Made by a program: the position numbers and the translations under genes
The notes under the pieces: model-generated
Databases searched by the model: none
Told to the model about the DNA's origin: nothing
The model's input: the letters and a program-made list of their open reading frames with translations, nothing else
Shown: piece by piece, positions 1-8,097 of the stretch
Layout: every line of letters starts with the position of its first letter
Position numbering within the stretch: position 1 is the first letter of the stretch
Assembly: GCA_020199905.1 (NCBI GenBank)
Contig: JAIVJS010000023.1
Location: forward strand, 1-33,113
Direction: 5' to 3'
Length of the DNA stretch: 33,113 nt
Origin: Acidobacteriota bacterium
GTDB taxonomy: Bacteria > Acidobacteriota > Thermoanaerobaculia > UBA5066 > Gp7-AA6

Positions 1-74
1 CCCCTCCCGTCCCGGAGGTACAGTTCCTGCATCCAATCCTCGAAAAACACCCTCGAACAGAAATGAGGAGATGC

Positions 75-1172
75 ATGAACCCCATCAAACGCTTTGCCCC
101 GATTTTTCTGACGCTTGCCTGGATCGTCGCCGGCCACGCTTCCGCGGCGCCCGCCGCGAAAGCGAAGGTCGATCTGAACTCCGCTTCCCAGCAGGACCTC
201 GAGGCTCTCCCGGGTGTCGGGGCCGCGACGGCGAAGAAGATCATCGCCGGCCGACCTTATTCGAGCGCGGCGGACCTCTCGAAGGCGGGCGTCTCCGCCG
301 CCACGATCAACAAGATCTCGGGCATGGTCACGGTGAGCGGCGCCGCTCCTCGCTCCGCCGCGTCCGCGGCTGCTCCGGCGCGCGAGAGCCGGACGCGTCC
401 GGAATCGTCGCGAGCGGCGGGCGCCCCGGGACCGGCATCCGCTTCCGCCGGATCCTCGTCGGGCCCTGTCGATCTGAACAGCGCCTCTCAGAAGGATCTC
501 GAGGCCCTGCCGGGCGTCGGCGAGGCGACCGCGAAGAAGATCATCGCGGGGCGGCCGTACACGTCCGTCGCCGACCTGTCGAAGGCGGGAGTCGCGGCCG
601 GCACCATTCAGAAAATTTCCCCGCTCGTGACGGTTTCGGGCTCGCGCGCCGGATCGGCCGCCGCGGGTTCCTCATCCGCGTCCGCGCCTCCGGCCTCCTC
701 CGCGAGAGGCGATGCCCCGGCCGGAGCCGCGGCATCGTCCGGCCCCATGGATCTCAACAGCGCAAGTGAAAAGGATCTCGAGGCGCTTCCCGGCGTCGGC
801 CCGGCGACCGCGAAAAAGATCGTGGCCGGCCGGCCGTACTCATTTGTCGGAGACCTCGGCCGCGCGGGAGTGTCCGCCGCGACGATCTCGAAGATCTCGC
901 CGATGGTGACGGTCAGGGCCTCGTCGGCGTCGTCCCCGAGCTCCCGCACGGCGTCCCGCGGCTCTGCCGCCCCCGCGGGGTCAAACGCGCCCTCCGCGTC
1001 CTACCAGCCGCCTCCGTCGCGCGGCATGGTGTGGGTGAATCTCGAAACGAAGATCTTCCACCGCGAAGGCGACCGCTGGTACGGCCGCACGAAGCGGGGT
1101 CAGTACATGAGCGAAGCGGACGCGATCAAAGGCGGGTACCGCCTCTCGAAGGAAAAGGACGAGCCTAAATAG
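75..1172 (+). CDS. Secreted protein with three tandem ComEA-like helix-hairpin-helix domains
   Basis: A 365-residue protein. An N-terminal signal peptide with a hydrophobic core (FAPIFLTLAWIVAG) ends near ASAAPA. Three near-identical HhH domains follow at about residues 32-89, 132-189 and 225-281, each with DLNSAS, DLEALPGVG and TAKKI(I/V)AGRPY. Ser/Ala/Pro-rich linkers separate them. A C-terminal segment (about 317-360) has MVWVN, RWYGRTK and EADAIKGGYR, a module I recognise from small exported proteins but cannot name. ComEA HhH domains bind DNA non-specifically, so an exported DNA-binding or competence-like role is inferred. An in-frame ATG exists at 63, but ATG 75 is preferred because GAGGAG at 65-70 is its ribosome-binding site and the signal peptide starts there. 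The 3' end overlaps the convergent epimerase gene by 73 bases. Domain call is firm; function is not. Confidence 0.85.
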   Translation: MNPIKRFAPIFLTLAWIVAGHASAAPAAKAKVDLNSASQQDLEALPGVGAATAKKIIAGRPYSSAADLSKAGVSAATINKISGMVTVSGAAPRSAASAAAPARESRTRPESSRAAGAPGPASASAGSSSGPVDLNSASQKDLEALPGVGEATAKKIIAGRPYTSVADLSKAGVAAGTIQKISPLVTVSGSRAGSAAAGSSSASAPPASSARGDAPAGAAASSGPMDLNSASEKDLEALPGVGPATAKKIVAGRPYSFVGDLGRAGVSAATISKISPMVTVRASSASSPSSRTASRGSAAPAGSNAPSASYQPPPSRGMVWVNLETKIFHREGDRWYGRTKRGQYMSEADAIKGGYRLSKEKDEPK

Positions 1173-2056
1173 AGTCGGGAGCTAAGCGTCGAGAGTTGAG
1201 AGTCGGGCGGGAGCCGATTTCGGTTGGCAGCGTTGTCGCGCGTCAGACTGCGCAGCTGGTCCCGGGTCAGGGGCGGAGCGTCGATCCAGCCCCTTCGCGC
1301 CGCGCCCTCGAAACGCGCCGCGAGGAAGCGGCCCCACCACAACGGAAGGTGGACCAGCGGCTTCCTGCGCTTTCCGACGGCAGTCGCGATCTCCCTGTAG
1401 ATCTCGTCGAGGGTGAACGTCTCCGGCCCTCCCACCTCGTAGACCTGCCCGATCGTCCCGGGTTTTTCGAGCGCGTCGCCGAAGACGCGGGCGACGTCGT
1501 ACACGGACACGGGCATGAACCGCGTCTGCCCCTTTCCGATGACGGGGATGAAGAGGGGATTCCACCGCACGATCGGGGCGAGCAGGGACACGAACCCGTC
1601 GCCCGGTCCGAAAATGATCGACGGCCGGAAAATCGTCGCGTCCAGGCCGGACTCGCGGACGGCGCGCTCGCCGGCCGCCTTCGTGCGGCCGTATTCGGAG
1701 GGCGCGTCCTCCCCCGCCCCCATCGCGCTCATGTGGAGAAGCCGCCGCGGACCCGCTGCGCGCATGGCGGCGGCCACGTTCCCGGCTGCCTCCCGATGCA
1801 TGCGGTCGAAGGTCTGCTGCCCTTGCTCGTGGATGATGCCGACGAGGTGGATCACGGCCTCCCGGCCGGCCATCGCGGCCGTCAGCGACGCCGGGTCGAG
1901 GACGTTTCCCGCCACCGTCTCGACGGGGCGGTTGTACCGGTTCCTCGTCGCGCCGGCATCGCGCGCGAGCACCGCCACCGAGTGGCCGCGGCGAACGAGA
2001 GCGTTGACGAGGTGCGTTCCGACGAATCCGGTTCCGCCGGTGACGAGAACTTTCAA
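1100..2056 (-). CDS. NAD(P)-binding epimerase-like protein, complex I NDUFA9 family
   Basis: A 318-residue extended short-chain dehydrogenase. The nucleotide-binding motif VTGGTGFVG is at the N terminus, HLVGIIHEQG follows, and the YxxxK pair is in YGRTKAAGE. The FRPSIIFGPGDGF and EVGGPE segments are typical of NDUFA9-like proteins. These bind NAD(P)H; some family members are complex I accessory subunits, others act in quinone or lipid metabolism, and the substrate here is unknown. The start is TTG 2056. It overlaps the recG stop as TTGA and is preceded by AAGGAGGAG, so it is translationally coupled to recG. The conserved part ends near LTRDQLRSLTRDN. The last 35-40 residues are read through a degenerate heptamer array and then antisense to the HhH gene, so they look like an acquired extension after loss of the original stop. 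Confidence 0.88.
   Translation of the reverse strand: MKVLVTGGTGFVGTHLVNALVRRGHSVAVLARDAGATRNRYNRPVETVAGNVLDPASLTAAMAGREAVIHLVGIIHEQGQQTFDRMHREAAGNVAAAMRAAGPRRLLHMSAMGAGEDAPSEYGRTKAAGERAVRESGLDATIFRPSIIFGPGDGFVSLLAPIVRWNPLFIPVIGKGQTRFMPVSVYDVARVFGDALEKPGTIGQVYEVGGPETFTLDEIYREIATAVGKRRKPLVHLPLWWGRFLAARFEGAARRGWIDAPPLTRDQLRSLTRDNAANRNRLPPDSQLSTLSSRLYLGSSFSFERRYPPLIASASLMY
1172..1213 (+). repeat. Degenerate heptanucleotide array
   Basis: Six units with a 7-base period on the + strand (GAGTCGG, GAGCTAA, GCGTCGA, GAGTTGA, GAGTCGG, GCGGGAG). It looks like a decayed member of the AGCT-core heptamer family seen in other spacers here. It begins at the last base of the HhH gene and lies inside the 3' end of the opposing epimerase ORF. 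Confidence 0.5.
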
Positions 2057-4227
2057 GAGCTCCTCCTTCCAGGCGTCCTGGTGCGCGGCCGTTGTACCAC
2101 GCGCGCTCTCCTCGTTCTCTTGCCGGTCTCCGTCTCGTCTTCCTCGGACGGCCCGGCCGCCGGCGCCTTTTCGGCGGACGCGGCGGCATCCGGAAAGAGC
2201 GCGCTCTCGATGCGCTCTCCCGCCTCGAAGCGTCTTCGAGCCTCCTCCCGGGCCTGACCGAGGCGCGGCAGATCGGCGATCGGGTCGGCGACCCGAAGCT
2301 CCGGAAGGCCGGACTGCCGCACGCCCAGAAGGTCTCCGGGTCCGCGCGCCAGAAGGTCGCGTTCGGCGATCTCGAATCCGTCGGAGGTGTCCTCGAGAAC
2401 CTGGAGCCTCGCGCGGGCCTCGTCCGAGACGCGCTCCCCGACGATCAGCGCGCACCAGGAAGGGCGGGAGCTGCGGCCGACGCGCCCGCGAAGCTGATGC
2501 AGCTGCGCGAGACCGAAGGCCTCCGCGTTCTCGATCACCATGAAAGTCGCCTCCGGCACGTCGACGCCGACCTCGACGACCGTCGTGGCGACGAGGATCC
2601 CGATCGCGCCCCTCGCGAAGTCCGCGAGGACCCGCGAGCGCTCCTCCGGCGGGAGCCGGCCGTGGAGGATCCCGATGGGCGTTCCCGGCGCCGCCTGAGC
2701 GATCCGATCCGCCGTCTCCCGCGTCGCCGCGATCTCGCGCTCGCCCTCGTCGATGGCGGGAACCACGACGTAGACGCGCTCGCCCGCGCGCACGCGTTCG
2801 GCGGCGAACCGGTAGATGCGTTCCCGGCTGGACGCCTCGCGCACACGCGTGGCGACCGCGGTCCGGCCCGGAGGCTTCTCGTCGAGGACGGAAAGGTCGA
2901 GCTCGCCGTAGATCGCCCACGCGAGTGACCGCGGGATCGGGGTGGCGGTCATCACGAGCACGTGGGGGCTGACGCCCTTGCGAAACAGCCGCGCGCGGTG
3001 CGCCACCCCGAACCGATGCTGTTCGTCGACGACGACGAGCGCGAGCCGTTTGAACCGGACGGGAGTCTCGACCAGCGCGTGCGTGCCGATGAGCAGATCG
3101 ACGTCTCCCCTCTCGAGCGCCGCCAGCAGCTCGCGCCGCTCCCGGCCGCGCACCCGGCCGGTGAGAAGCCCCAGCCTGGCGCCCGCCCGCTCCATCCACC
3201 GCGCGAGGCTCTCCGCGTGCTGTTCCGCCAGGATCTCCGTCGGCGCCATGAGCGCGCCCTGGACCCCGTTGCGGGCGGCGAGCAGGAACGCGAGCCCCGC
3301 GACGACGGTCTTCCCGCTGCCGACGTCGCCCTGGAGGAGCCGCGCCATCGCCCTCCCCGAGCCGAGGTCGGCCGCGATCTCCCGGACCGCCCGCTTCTGC
3401 GCGCCGGTCAGCCTGAACGGAAGCGACGACCGGGCGCTCGCGCGCAGCGCGTCGTCCGCCTTCAGGACGAGACCGGTGCGCTCCCGGAGCCGCGCGCGCT
3501 TCCTCTCGATCCCCGCGGCCAGGGCGAGGAGCTCTTCGCCCGCGAGAGCCGACCGCGCGGATTGCGCCTCCGCGGAGGAGGACGGGAAATGAACGGCGTC
3601 GAGCGCGCGAGCGAGGTCGGCGGGAGGCGCGCTCGCCGCCGCCCATTCGGCGCCGAGCCGGTCCAGGGCCGCGCGCGTGAAGCTGCGCCAGACGCGCGGA
3701 GAGAGGCCCCCCGTGCGGGAGTAAACGCCCACGATCCGGCCCGAGTGCAGCGGGTCGTTCCCCTCTTTCGAAAAGAACTCCGTTTCCGGATTCTCGATCC
3801 TCAGCTCGCCGGCGGCCGTGACCGCTGGCGTTCCGTAGAGGACCGCGTGCGCTCCTTCCGCTCCCTTCGCAAACGAGGGATACCGGTTGTGCCAGACCGC
3901 CCGGATCGCGCCGGTGCCGTCGTCGGCGACCGCCTCGATGCGGAGTGTGCCGCGCCGCATGCGCACGGACTTGACGCTCGAGAGGCGCACCCGTACGGTC
4001 GCGGGCTGCCCCGCCGTCAGGGCGGCCACCGTCTCGAAGCGCGCGCGATCCTCGTAGCGGAAAGGAAGAGAGAGGAGGAAGTCGCCGATCGTCCGGACGC
4101 CTGCTTCGGCGAGCTTTGCCGCCCGCGAGATTCCGAGACCCGGGAGCGCGGAGATCGGATCCGACGGGGAGAGAGTCTTCGGAGCCGGCGCGCGGACGGG
4201 AGCTCCGGGAGGGTCGCCGCCCGTCAG
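2053..4227 (-). CDS. recG: ATP-dependent DNA helicase RecG
   Basis: RecG drives branch migration and regression of stalled replication forks and Holliday junctions. The protein is 724 residues, close to the usual 690-720. The wedge domain includes LPGLGISRAAKLAEAG and LPFRYEDRARF. Helicase motifs follow: GDVGSGKT near residue 300, APTEILAEQH, VVDEQHRFG, MTATPIPRS, LHGRLPPEER, ATTVVEVGVD and QLRGRVGR. The first ATG/GTG/TTG in frame is GTG 4029, but starting there would remove the conserved PGxG...RYEDR region. No ATG, GTG or TTG lies in the coding stretch upstream. CTG 4227 has TGAGGAG six bases before it, overlapping the upstream stop codon, so I infer a CTG start. The stop overlaps the TTG start of the epimerase. 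The basic tail (KRTRRARVVQRPRTR) is unusual but may aid DNA binding. Confidence 0.93.
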   Translation of the reverse strand: MTGGDPPGAPVRAPAPKTLSPSDPISALPGLGISRAAKLAEAGVRTIGDFLLSLPFRYEDRARFETVAALTAGQPATVRVRLSSVKSVRMRRGTLRIEAVADDGTGAIRAVWHNRYPSFAKGAEGAHAVLYGTPAVTAAGELRIENPETEFFSKEGNDPLHSGRIVGVYSRTGGLSPRVWRSFTRAALDRLGAEWAAASAPPADLARALDAVHFPSSSAEAQSARSALAGEELLALAAGIERKRARLRERTGLVLKADDALRASARSSLPFRLTGAQKRAVREIAADLGSGRAMARLLQGDVGSGKTVVAGLAFLLAARNGVQGALMAPTEILAEQHAESLARWMERAGARLGLLTGRVRGRERRELLAALERGDVDLLIGTHALVETPVRFKRLALVVVDEQHRFGVAHRARLFRKGVSPHVLVMTATPIPRSLAWAIYGELDLSVLDEKPPGRTAVATRVREASSRERIYRFAAERVRAGERVYVVVPAIDEGEREIAATRETADRIAQAAPGTPIGILHGRLPPEERSRVLADFARGAIGILVATTVVEVGVDVPEATFMVIENAEAFGLAQLHQLRGRVGRSSRPSWCALIVGERVSDEARARLQVLEDTSDGFEIAERDLLARGPGDLLGVRQSGLPELRVADPIADLPRLGQAREEARRRFEAGERIESALFPDAAASAEKAPAAGPSEEDETETGKRTRRARVVQRPRTRTPGRRSS

Positions 4228-4237
4228 CGGACGCTCC

Positions 4238-5029
4238 TCAGGATTCCGCGCTGTAGAACGTGAGAGGGACGAGCCCGAACTTGAGGATGTCGCCGTGGTT
4301 GACCGCCGCGGGAGCGCCGGTCGCGAGCCGCTTGTCGTTGACGAATGTCCCGTTCATGACTCCGATCTCTTCCATGATGTAGAAGACGCCGCCCATCTGG
4401 TAGAGCTTCGCGTGGCGGCGCGAGGTCGACCGCTGCCCGTCGAGATTCGTCAGGTCGACGTCGGGCGTGATTCCTGTGACCGGATCCGCGCGGCCGACCA
4501 GCGTGTCTCCTTCGCGGTTCAGGAAGAACTCGGCGCCACCTTCCGGCGAAACGAGCCGGTAGAGGTCCCGCTTCGGTCCCGCCTTGCGCATCGCGGGGCG
4601 GCCTTCCGGCGCGGCGGCGGTCTTCTGGCCGAGCGCCTCTTCGAGCGCGGCGGAGACGTCCCGCAGCCGCCGGGAGAGCTTGCGCATCATCCGGATCGCG
4701 ATCTCGGTGTTGCTCTTCAGCATCGTGTCGAACATTGCGCCGTTGATCCGAACCACTTCGACGTCGGTCTTCGCGCGCGCCGACGCGGTGCGGGGCAAGT
4801 CCTCCAGCACGCTCATCTCGCCGAAGAAATCGCCCTTTTCCAGGGTCGAGAGAACCCGGGCCTCGCCGCCGATCGATTTGAAGAGCTCGACGACCCCGGA
4901 CTGGATGATGTACATCTCCGTCCCGATCTCTCCCTCGGAGAAGATGATCTCGCCCATCGGGTGCGTGGCCACGTACCGCTCGAAGGGGCTGCGCCCTCCG
5001 CCGGTGCCCGCTTTGAACACCGCCTTCAT
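4238..5029 (-). CDS. Cyclic-nucleotide-binding and FHA domain protein
   Basis: A 263-residue soluble protein with two sensory modules. Residues about 10-125 form a cNMP-binding (CRP-like) fold, with GEIIFSEGEIGTEMYIIQSG, KGDFFGEMSVLEDLPRTASARA and a long helix after it. There is no helix-turn-helix. An Ala-rich linker leads to a C-terminal FHA domain (about 155-263) with LVGRAD, STSRRHAKL and GTFVNDKRL, the usual Gly-Arg, Ser-x-x-His and Asn-Gly-(T)-x-(V)-N signatures for phosphothreonine recognition. It probably couples a cyclic nucleotide or similar ligand to a phosphoprotein partner; the partner is unknown and no Ser/Thr kinase lies in the window. ATG 5029 overlaps the stop of the upstream carboxypeptidase as ATGA, and its own stop provides part of the recG ribosome-binding site, so the three genes are tightly coupled. 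Confidence 0.9.
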   Translation of the reverse strand: MKAVFKAGTGGGRSPFERYVATHPMGEIIFSEGEIGTEMYIIQSGVVELFKSIGGEARVLSTLEKGDFFGEMSVLEDLPRTASARAKTDVEVVRINGAMFDTMLKSNTEIAIRMMRKLSRRLRDVSAALEEALGQKTAAAPEGRPAMRKAGPKRDLYRLVSPEGGAEFFLNREGDTLVGRADPVTGITPDVDLTNLDGQRSTSRRHAKLYQMGGVFYIMEEIGVMNGTFVNDKRLATGAPAAVNHGDILKFGLVPLTFYSAES

Positions 5030-5937
5030 GAGACGGCGGGACCCGGAAAGACGAGAGTGCCGCCGCCATCGTCGGCGGTGAGCGCGACCGGCAGCCCCAG
5101 AGGAAGCGTCCGGGGAGCGGCCAGGTGGCCGGCCGGAACGCCCGTGACGACGGGAAATGGCGCAGCGCGGAAGCGGTCCCGGAGGTACTCCCGGACCGCT
5201 TCCGACGACTCTTCGCGTCCCGGCACCACGGACCCGATCACCATCCCTCGCAGACCGTCGAGCGTACCCGAGCGTTCCAACTGGGTCAACAGACGGTCGA
5301 GCCGGTAGACGGGCTCGGCGACATCTTCCCAGAAGAGGATCCGATCTTTTCCGTCCACGGCCTCCGGCGTTCCCACCAGAGAGCCCAGAACGGACAGGCA
5401 GCCCCCGGCCAGGAGGCCTTCGGCGGACCCGCTGACGATCACGTCGTCGGGGCCGATCCTGTGCTCGGCCGGCGCCGAGCCGCTCAGGACCTCTGCCCAG
5501 TCGAGCACGCCGCCGCGGCCCATCTCGACCGCCACCATGGGACCGTGAAACGTCACGAGAGACGCACCCTTCGCAACGAAAGCCAGGAAGGCGGTCAGGT
5601 CAGAGCCCCCCAGGTGTATTTTCGGGTGGGCCCGGATCTCGGCGGAATCGAGAAGACGGAGCGTGCGGGAAGCGCCGTACCCTCCGCGAGCGAAGAAGAT
5701 CGCATCGATCGAGTCGTCCGTCACAAGTCGGCGATACCCCCCCGCCCGCTCCTCGTCGGTGCCGGCCAGGAAGCCCTCTCTTCGGGCGACGTTGTCCGCC
5801 AGGACCGTCGTATAGCCGAGCCCCTCGAGCTCCCGCACGCCCGCCGCGAGCCTCTCCGGATCGACGGGGCCCGAAACCGCCGCAATCCCGATCCGGCCGC
5901 CAGGCCGAAGCCGTCGAGGCCGCTGCAGCTCCTTCAT
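5026..5937 (-). CDS. LD-carboxypeptidase-like peptidase (S66 family)
   Basis: A 303-residue S66-family serine peptidase, the LdcA/MccF group. LdcA removes the terminal D-Ala from cytoplasmic muropeptide tetrapeptides during peptidoglycan recycling. Visible family marks are the N-terminal LRPGGRIGIAAVSGPVD, FARGGYGASRTLRLLD, the nucleophile serine in GGSDLTAFL, the glutamate in LFWEDVAEPVYRLDRLL, and the histidine in GVPAGHL near the C terminus. All three catalytic residues are present. There is no signal peptide, as expected for a cytoplasmic recycling enzyme. The ATG has GAGG five bases upstream. It is the first gene of the operon running to the epimerase at 1100 and overlaps the next gene as ATGA. 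An MccF-like peptide-nucleotide hydrolase activity cannot be excluded. Confidence 0.9.
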   Translation of the reverse strand: MKELQRPRRLRPGGRIGIAAVSGPVDPERLAAGVRELEGLGYTTVLADNVARREGFLAGTDEERAGGYRRLVTDDSIDAIFFARGGYGASRTLRLLDSAEIRAHPKIHLGGSDLTAFLAFVAKGASLVTFHGPMVAVEMGRGGVLDWAEVLSGSAPAEHRIGPDDVIVSGSAEGLLAGGCLSVLGSLVGTPEAVDGKDRILFWEDVAEPVYRLDRLLTQLERSGTLDGLRGMVIGSVVPGREESSEAVREYLRDRFRAAPFPVVTGVPAGHLAAPRTLPLGLPVALTADDGGGTLVFPGPAVS

Positions 5938-6184
5938 GAGTGCCTCGATGTTAAGGGAAAGCCTCTTTCATCCTCCGCAAAACGGTCAACGACAGGGGTC
6001 CGATCGGGTTGCCCGCCCGGCGCCTCCCCATTCTCCCCATTCCCGAGGGAGAAGCGCGGGCATCTCTCTCGGCGTCCGAACCCTGTCGGGCTGGATGTGC
6101 CGCTTCTGACGCCAGCCCTCTGCCCGGCGTGCGGGGAGAGGGCGCAGAGCGGCGCCGTCGCAGCTGCTTTCCTCCGCGCCGCCG
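5938..6184. other. Spacer with two inverted repeats
   Basis: No gene is seen. Two inverted repeats are present. 6031-6053 pairs TTCTCCC with GGGAGAA across nine bases. 6116-6142 pairs CCCTCT-CCC with GGG-AGAGGG around one mismatch and a short loop. Neither has a T tract, so they are not clear intrinsic terminators; they may be spacer hairpins or a transcript end for the rnpB side. The ldcA promoter should lie at the low-coordinate end, but I see no convincing -35/-10 pair. Confidence 0.4.
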
Positions 6185-6430
6185 TTACTTCGCCGGCGAC
6201 GTCGCCGGAGGGAGCGGGGTTTTAGAATACAGACCGATCGGGTGGCCCGACGAATCGAGGATCAGTCCAATGGCTCCGGTTCCGTCTGTGAGGTTGAACG
6301 GAAATCCGGGCGCGATCGTTCCCCCGAGCTCGGCCGCCTTTTTGCAGCTGCCGGGAAGGTCCGCCATCTGGACATAGACGACGCCGTTGAACGGGCTGAT
6401 CCTGCCGTCCGCGGTGTGCGGGCTTCTCGG
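6185..6430 (-). pseudogene. C-terminal remnant of a glyoxalase/VOC-fold protein
   Basis: The minus frame reads ISPFNGVVYVQMADLP, then CKKAAELGGTIAPG, then GLILDSSGHPIGLYSK and a stop. This is the second beta-alpha-beta-beta-beta half of a vicinal oxygen chelate protein: the paired domain usually carries a strand with a metal ligand, an LGG turn and a D(P)xGxxxGLY strand. A full VOC protein has about 120-140 residues; the first half is missing. Upstream, the frame turns into a Pro/Ser-rich stretch and runs into the 3' end of rnpB at 6481. The only ATG gives a 60-residue piece (6185-6367). I read it as a truncated gene whose front was lost. A small expressed fragment is possible but unlikely. 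Confidence 0.6.
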
Positions 6431-6480
6431 GCGCGAGGGTGAGGGAACGGACGGAGGCGAGGCGGGAGGCGGCGAAAAGA

Positions 6481-6872
<392 letters not shown>

Positions 6873-6880
6873 CCGCCAGG

Positions 6881-6886
6881 AGTATA
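6881..6886 (-). promoter_or_regulatory. -10 box of the rnpB promoter
   Basis: TATACT on the minus strand, about eight bases before the first P1 base of rnpB, which is where transcription should begin. No convincing -35 hexamer is seen 16-18 bases upstream; that region belongs to the dispersed repeat. Confidence 0.6.
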
Positions 6887-6888
6887 CC

Positions 6889-6975
6889 GGGCCGGGAATC
6901 GGAAACGGGAGCCGAGCGACCAGCGGGAGCGAAACGGCCGCGGCACTCCGCGGTCAACCAGATTGGGAATCGAAA
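6889..6975 (+). repeat. Dispersed spacer element, copy A
   Basis: About 87 bases matching, with two small indels and a few substitutions, the reverse complement of 13499-13577. It holds a hairpin, CCGCGG-CACT-CCGCGG, extended by two outer pairs. GGGAATCG occurs near both ends. It lies between the NYN gene 3' end and the rnpB promoter. No coding function is apparent. Confidence 0.75.
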
Positions 6976-7010
6976 GACGGGAACGGACGGAAAGCGGAAA
7001 TTACGGGGAT

Positions 7011-7466
7011 CTAAGGCTCTTTGTTTTCCGGGTCCGAGAAGTACTTCATCCACTCTTCGACGTCCACACGGACTTCCGATTTCTCTGGACCCGTTCGCCC
7101 GGCGGTGTCTCCCTTTCCGAACCTGTCCCAGAACCGCCCCGGGTCGAGAGTCTTCGCGCCCGCGTCCCGGCATCTCCGAGCGAGGTCCCGGTCGGCGGTG
7201 ACGACGGTCATCCCCCTGGCGTCGGCCGCCGCGAAGATCTCGCGGAGGATGGCCTCGTCGGCGGAGCCCCCGGGCCGCCGGATCGTCAGGGACCCGAGCG
7301 TCCTGGTCTGTTCGGGCGGGCCGTCGTAAAAGACCCGGACCGACGAGCGCGTTCCCCGCAGCCGCTCGGCGAGCTCGATCTCGAAGGCTGACCGGTCGTC
7401 TTCCCCGGGAGTCCGCGCCTGCCGCTCCGAGGCGATCAGATTGTTTCCGTCGAGGAGGTAGGGCAA
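7011..7466 (-). CDS. NYN-domain (YacP-like) predicted RNase
   Basis: A 151-residue protein of the NYN/PIN-like nuclease fold. The N terminus PYLLDGNNLIAS is the first acidic motif of YacP-type proteins (DGYN in many). SADEAILREIF and VVTADRDLARRC carry the further conserved acidic residues of the metal-binding site, so the active site looks complete. Known relatives include Bacillus YacP/Rae1, a ribosome-associated endoribonuclease, so a role in RNA decay is inferred. The start is TTG 7466; the motif begins at residue 5, so no earlier start is needed. It lies 28 bases after the DUF4126 gene and is the last gene of a minus-strand group that starts near 11692. The C-terminal tail (about 120-151) is charged and not recognised. 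Confidence 0.85.
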   Translation of the reverse strand: MPYLLDGNNLIASERQARTPGEDDRSAFEIELAERLRGTRSSVRVFYDGPPEQTRTLGSLTIRRPGGSADEAILREIFAAADARGMTVVTADRDLARRCRDAGAKTLDPGRFWDRFGKGDTAGRTGPEKSEVRVDVEEWMKYFSDPENKEP

Positions 7467-7494
7467 CGGCCCGGTCTCTGAACAGGCGCCCGCG

Positions 7495-8097
7495 TCAGGC
7501 GCCCGTCTCGGTACGCCGCCGGGGGTGCTGAATGCGGAAGAAGAGGACCTGGAGGCCGCGGGCGACCCGGGGCCAGTGCATCAGGAGCCCGACCACGAGC
7601 GCCGCCAGGAACAGGGGCGTCAGCCACGGCTGGAAAAAAAGCAGGACGGCGAGCATGACGGCGACGACGTCTTCCGCCACCGAAAGCGCGATCTGAGTCC
7701 AGCCTCGGGTCGCGGCTGTCGACGTCAGGCGGCTGGTCGATTTCGCGGCGTGGGCCGCCAGAGTGACGACCGCCGCGAGCAACGCGATGCCGATCCTCGC
7801 CGGCACCGACTGCTCCCCGATGGCGGCCAGTGCGAGCAGCGCACCGACGATCGGGCGCAAAAGGGTGTGCGCGGCCTCCCAGAAGCGGTCGACCAGCGGG
7901 ATCTTCGTCACGACGAACTCGGCGATGAACATCACGATCGCGATCTGGAGCATCGCCGGGCTCGCCAGAAAGCCGGCGGGACCACCCGGAAAGTCCTGGG
8001 GAAGCAGCGCATAGAGGGCGTTGAAAATCAGCAGGACCGACCACGCGTTGAGCCCCGCTGCCGTGGCGAGCCCGAGTCCCGTGAGGAGGGGGATCAA
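7495..8097 (-). CDS. DUF4126 integral membrane protein
   Basis: A 200-residue, strongly hydrophobic protein with about five membrane segments. The N-terminal LLTGLGLATAAGLNAWSVLL and VDRFWEAAHTLLRPIVGALL match the DUF4126 family, whose function is not known. The open frame continues far upstream but only as a shadow of the J-domain gene. The start chosen is TTG 8097, which overlaps the stop of the preceding gene as TTGA and places the family's first helix at residue 4. The family's proteins normally start in just this way. Its C-terminal end is basic (RIQHPRRRTETGA). Coupling to the J-domain gene suggests the two are made together. Confidence 0.82.
   Translation of the reverse strand: MIPLLTGLGLATAAGLNAWSVLLIFNALYALLPQDFPGGPAGFLASPAMLQIAIVMFIAEFVVTKIPLVDRFWEAAHTLLRPIVGALLALAAIGEQSVPARIGIALLAAVVTLAAHAAKSTSRLTSTAATRGWTQIALSVAEDVVAVMLAVLLFFQPWLTPLFLAALVVGLLMHWPRVARGLQVLFFRIQHPRRRTETGA

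Noticed and set aside
2057..3646. Long minus ORF fused in front of the epimerase
   Set aside because: It is an out-of-frame shadow of recG, rich in Arg/Gly; the TTGA overlap and ribosome-binding site set the epimerase start at 2056.
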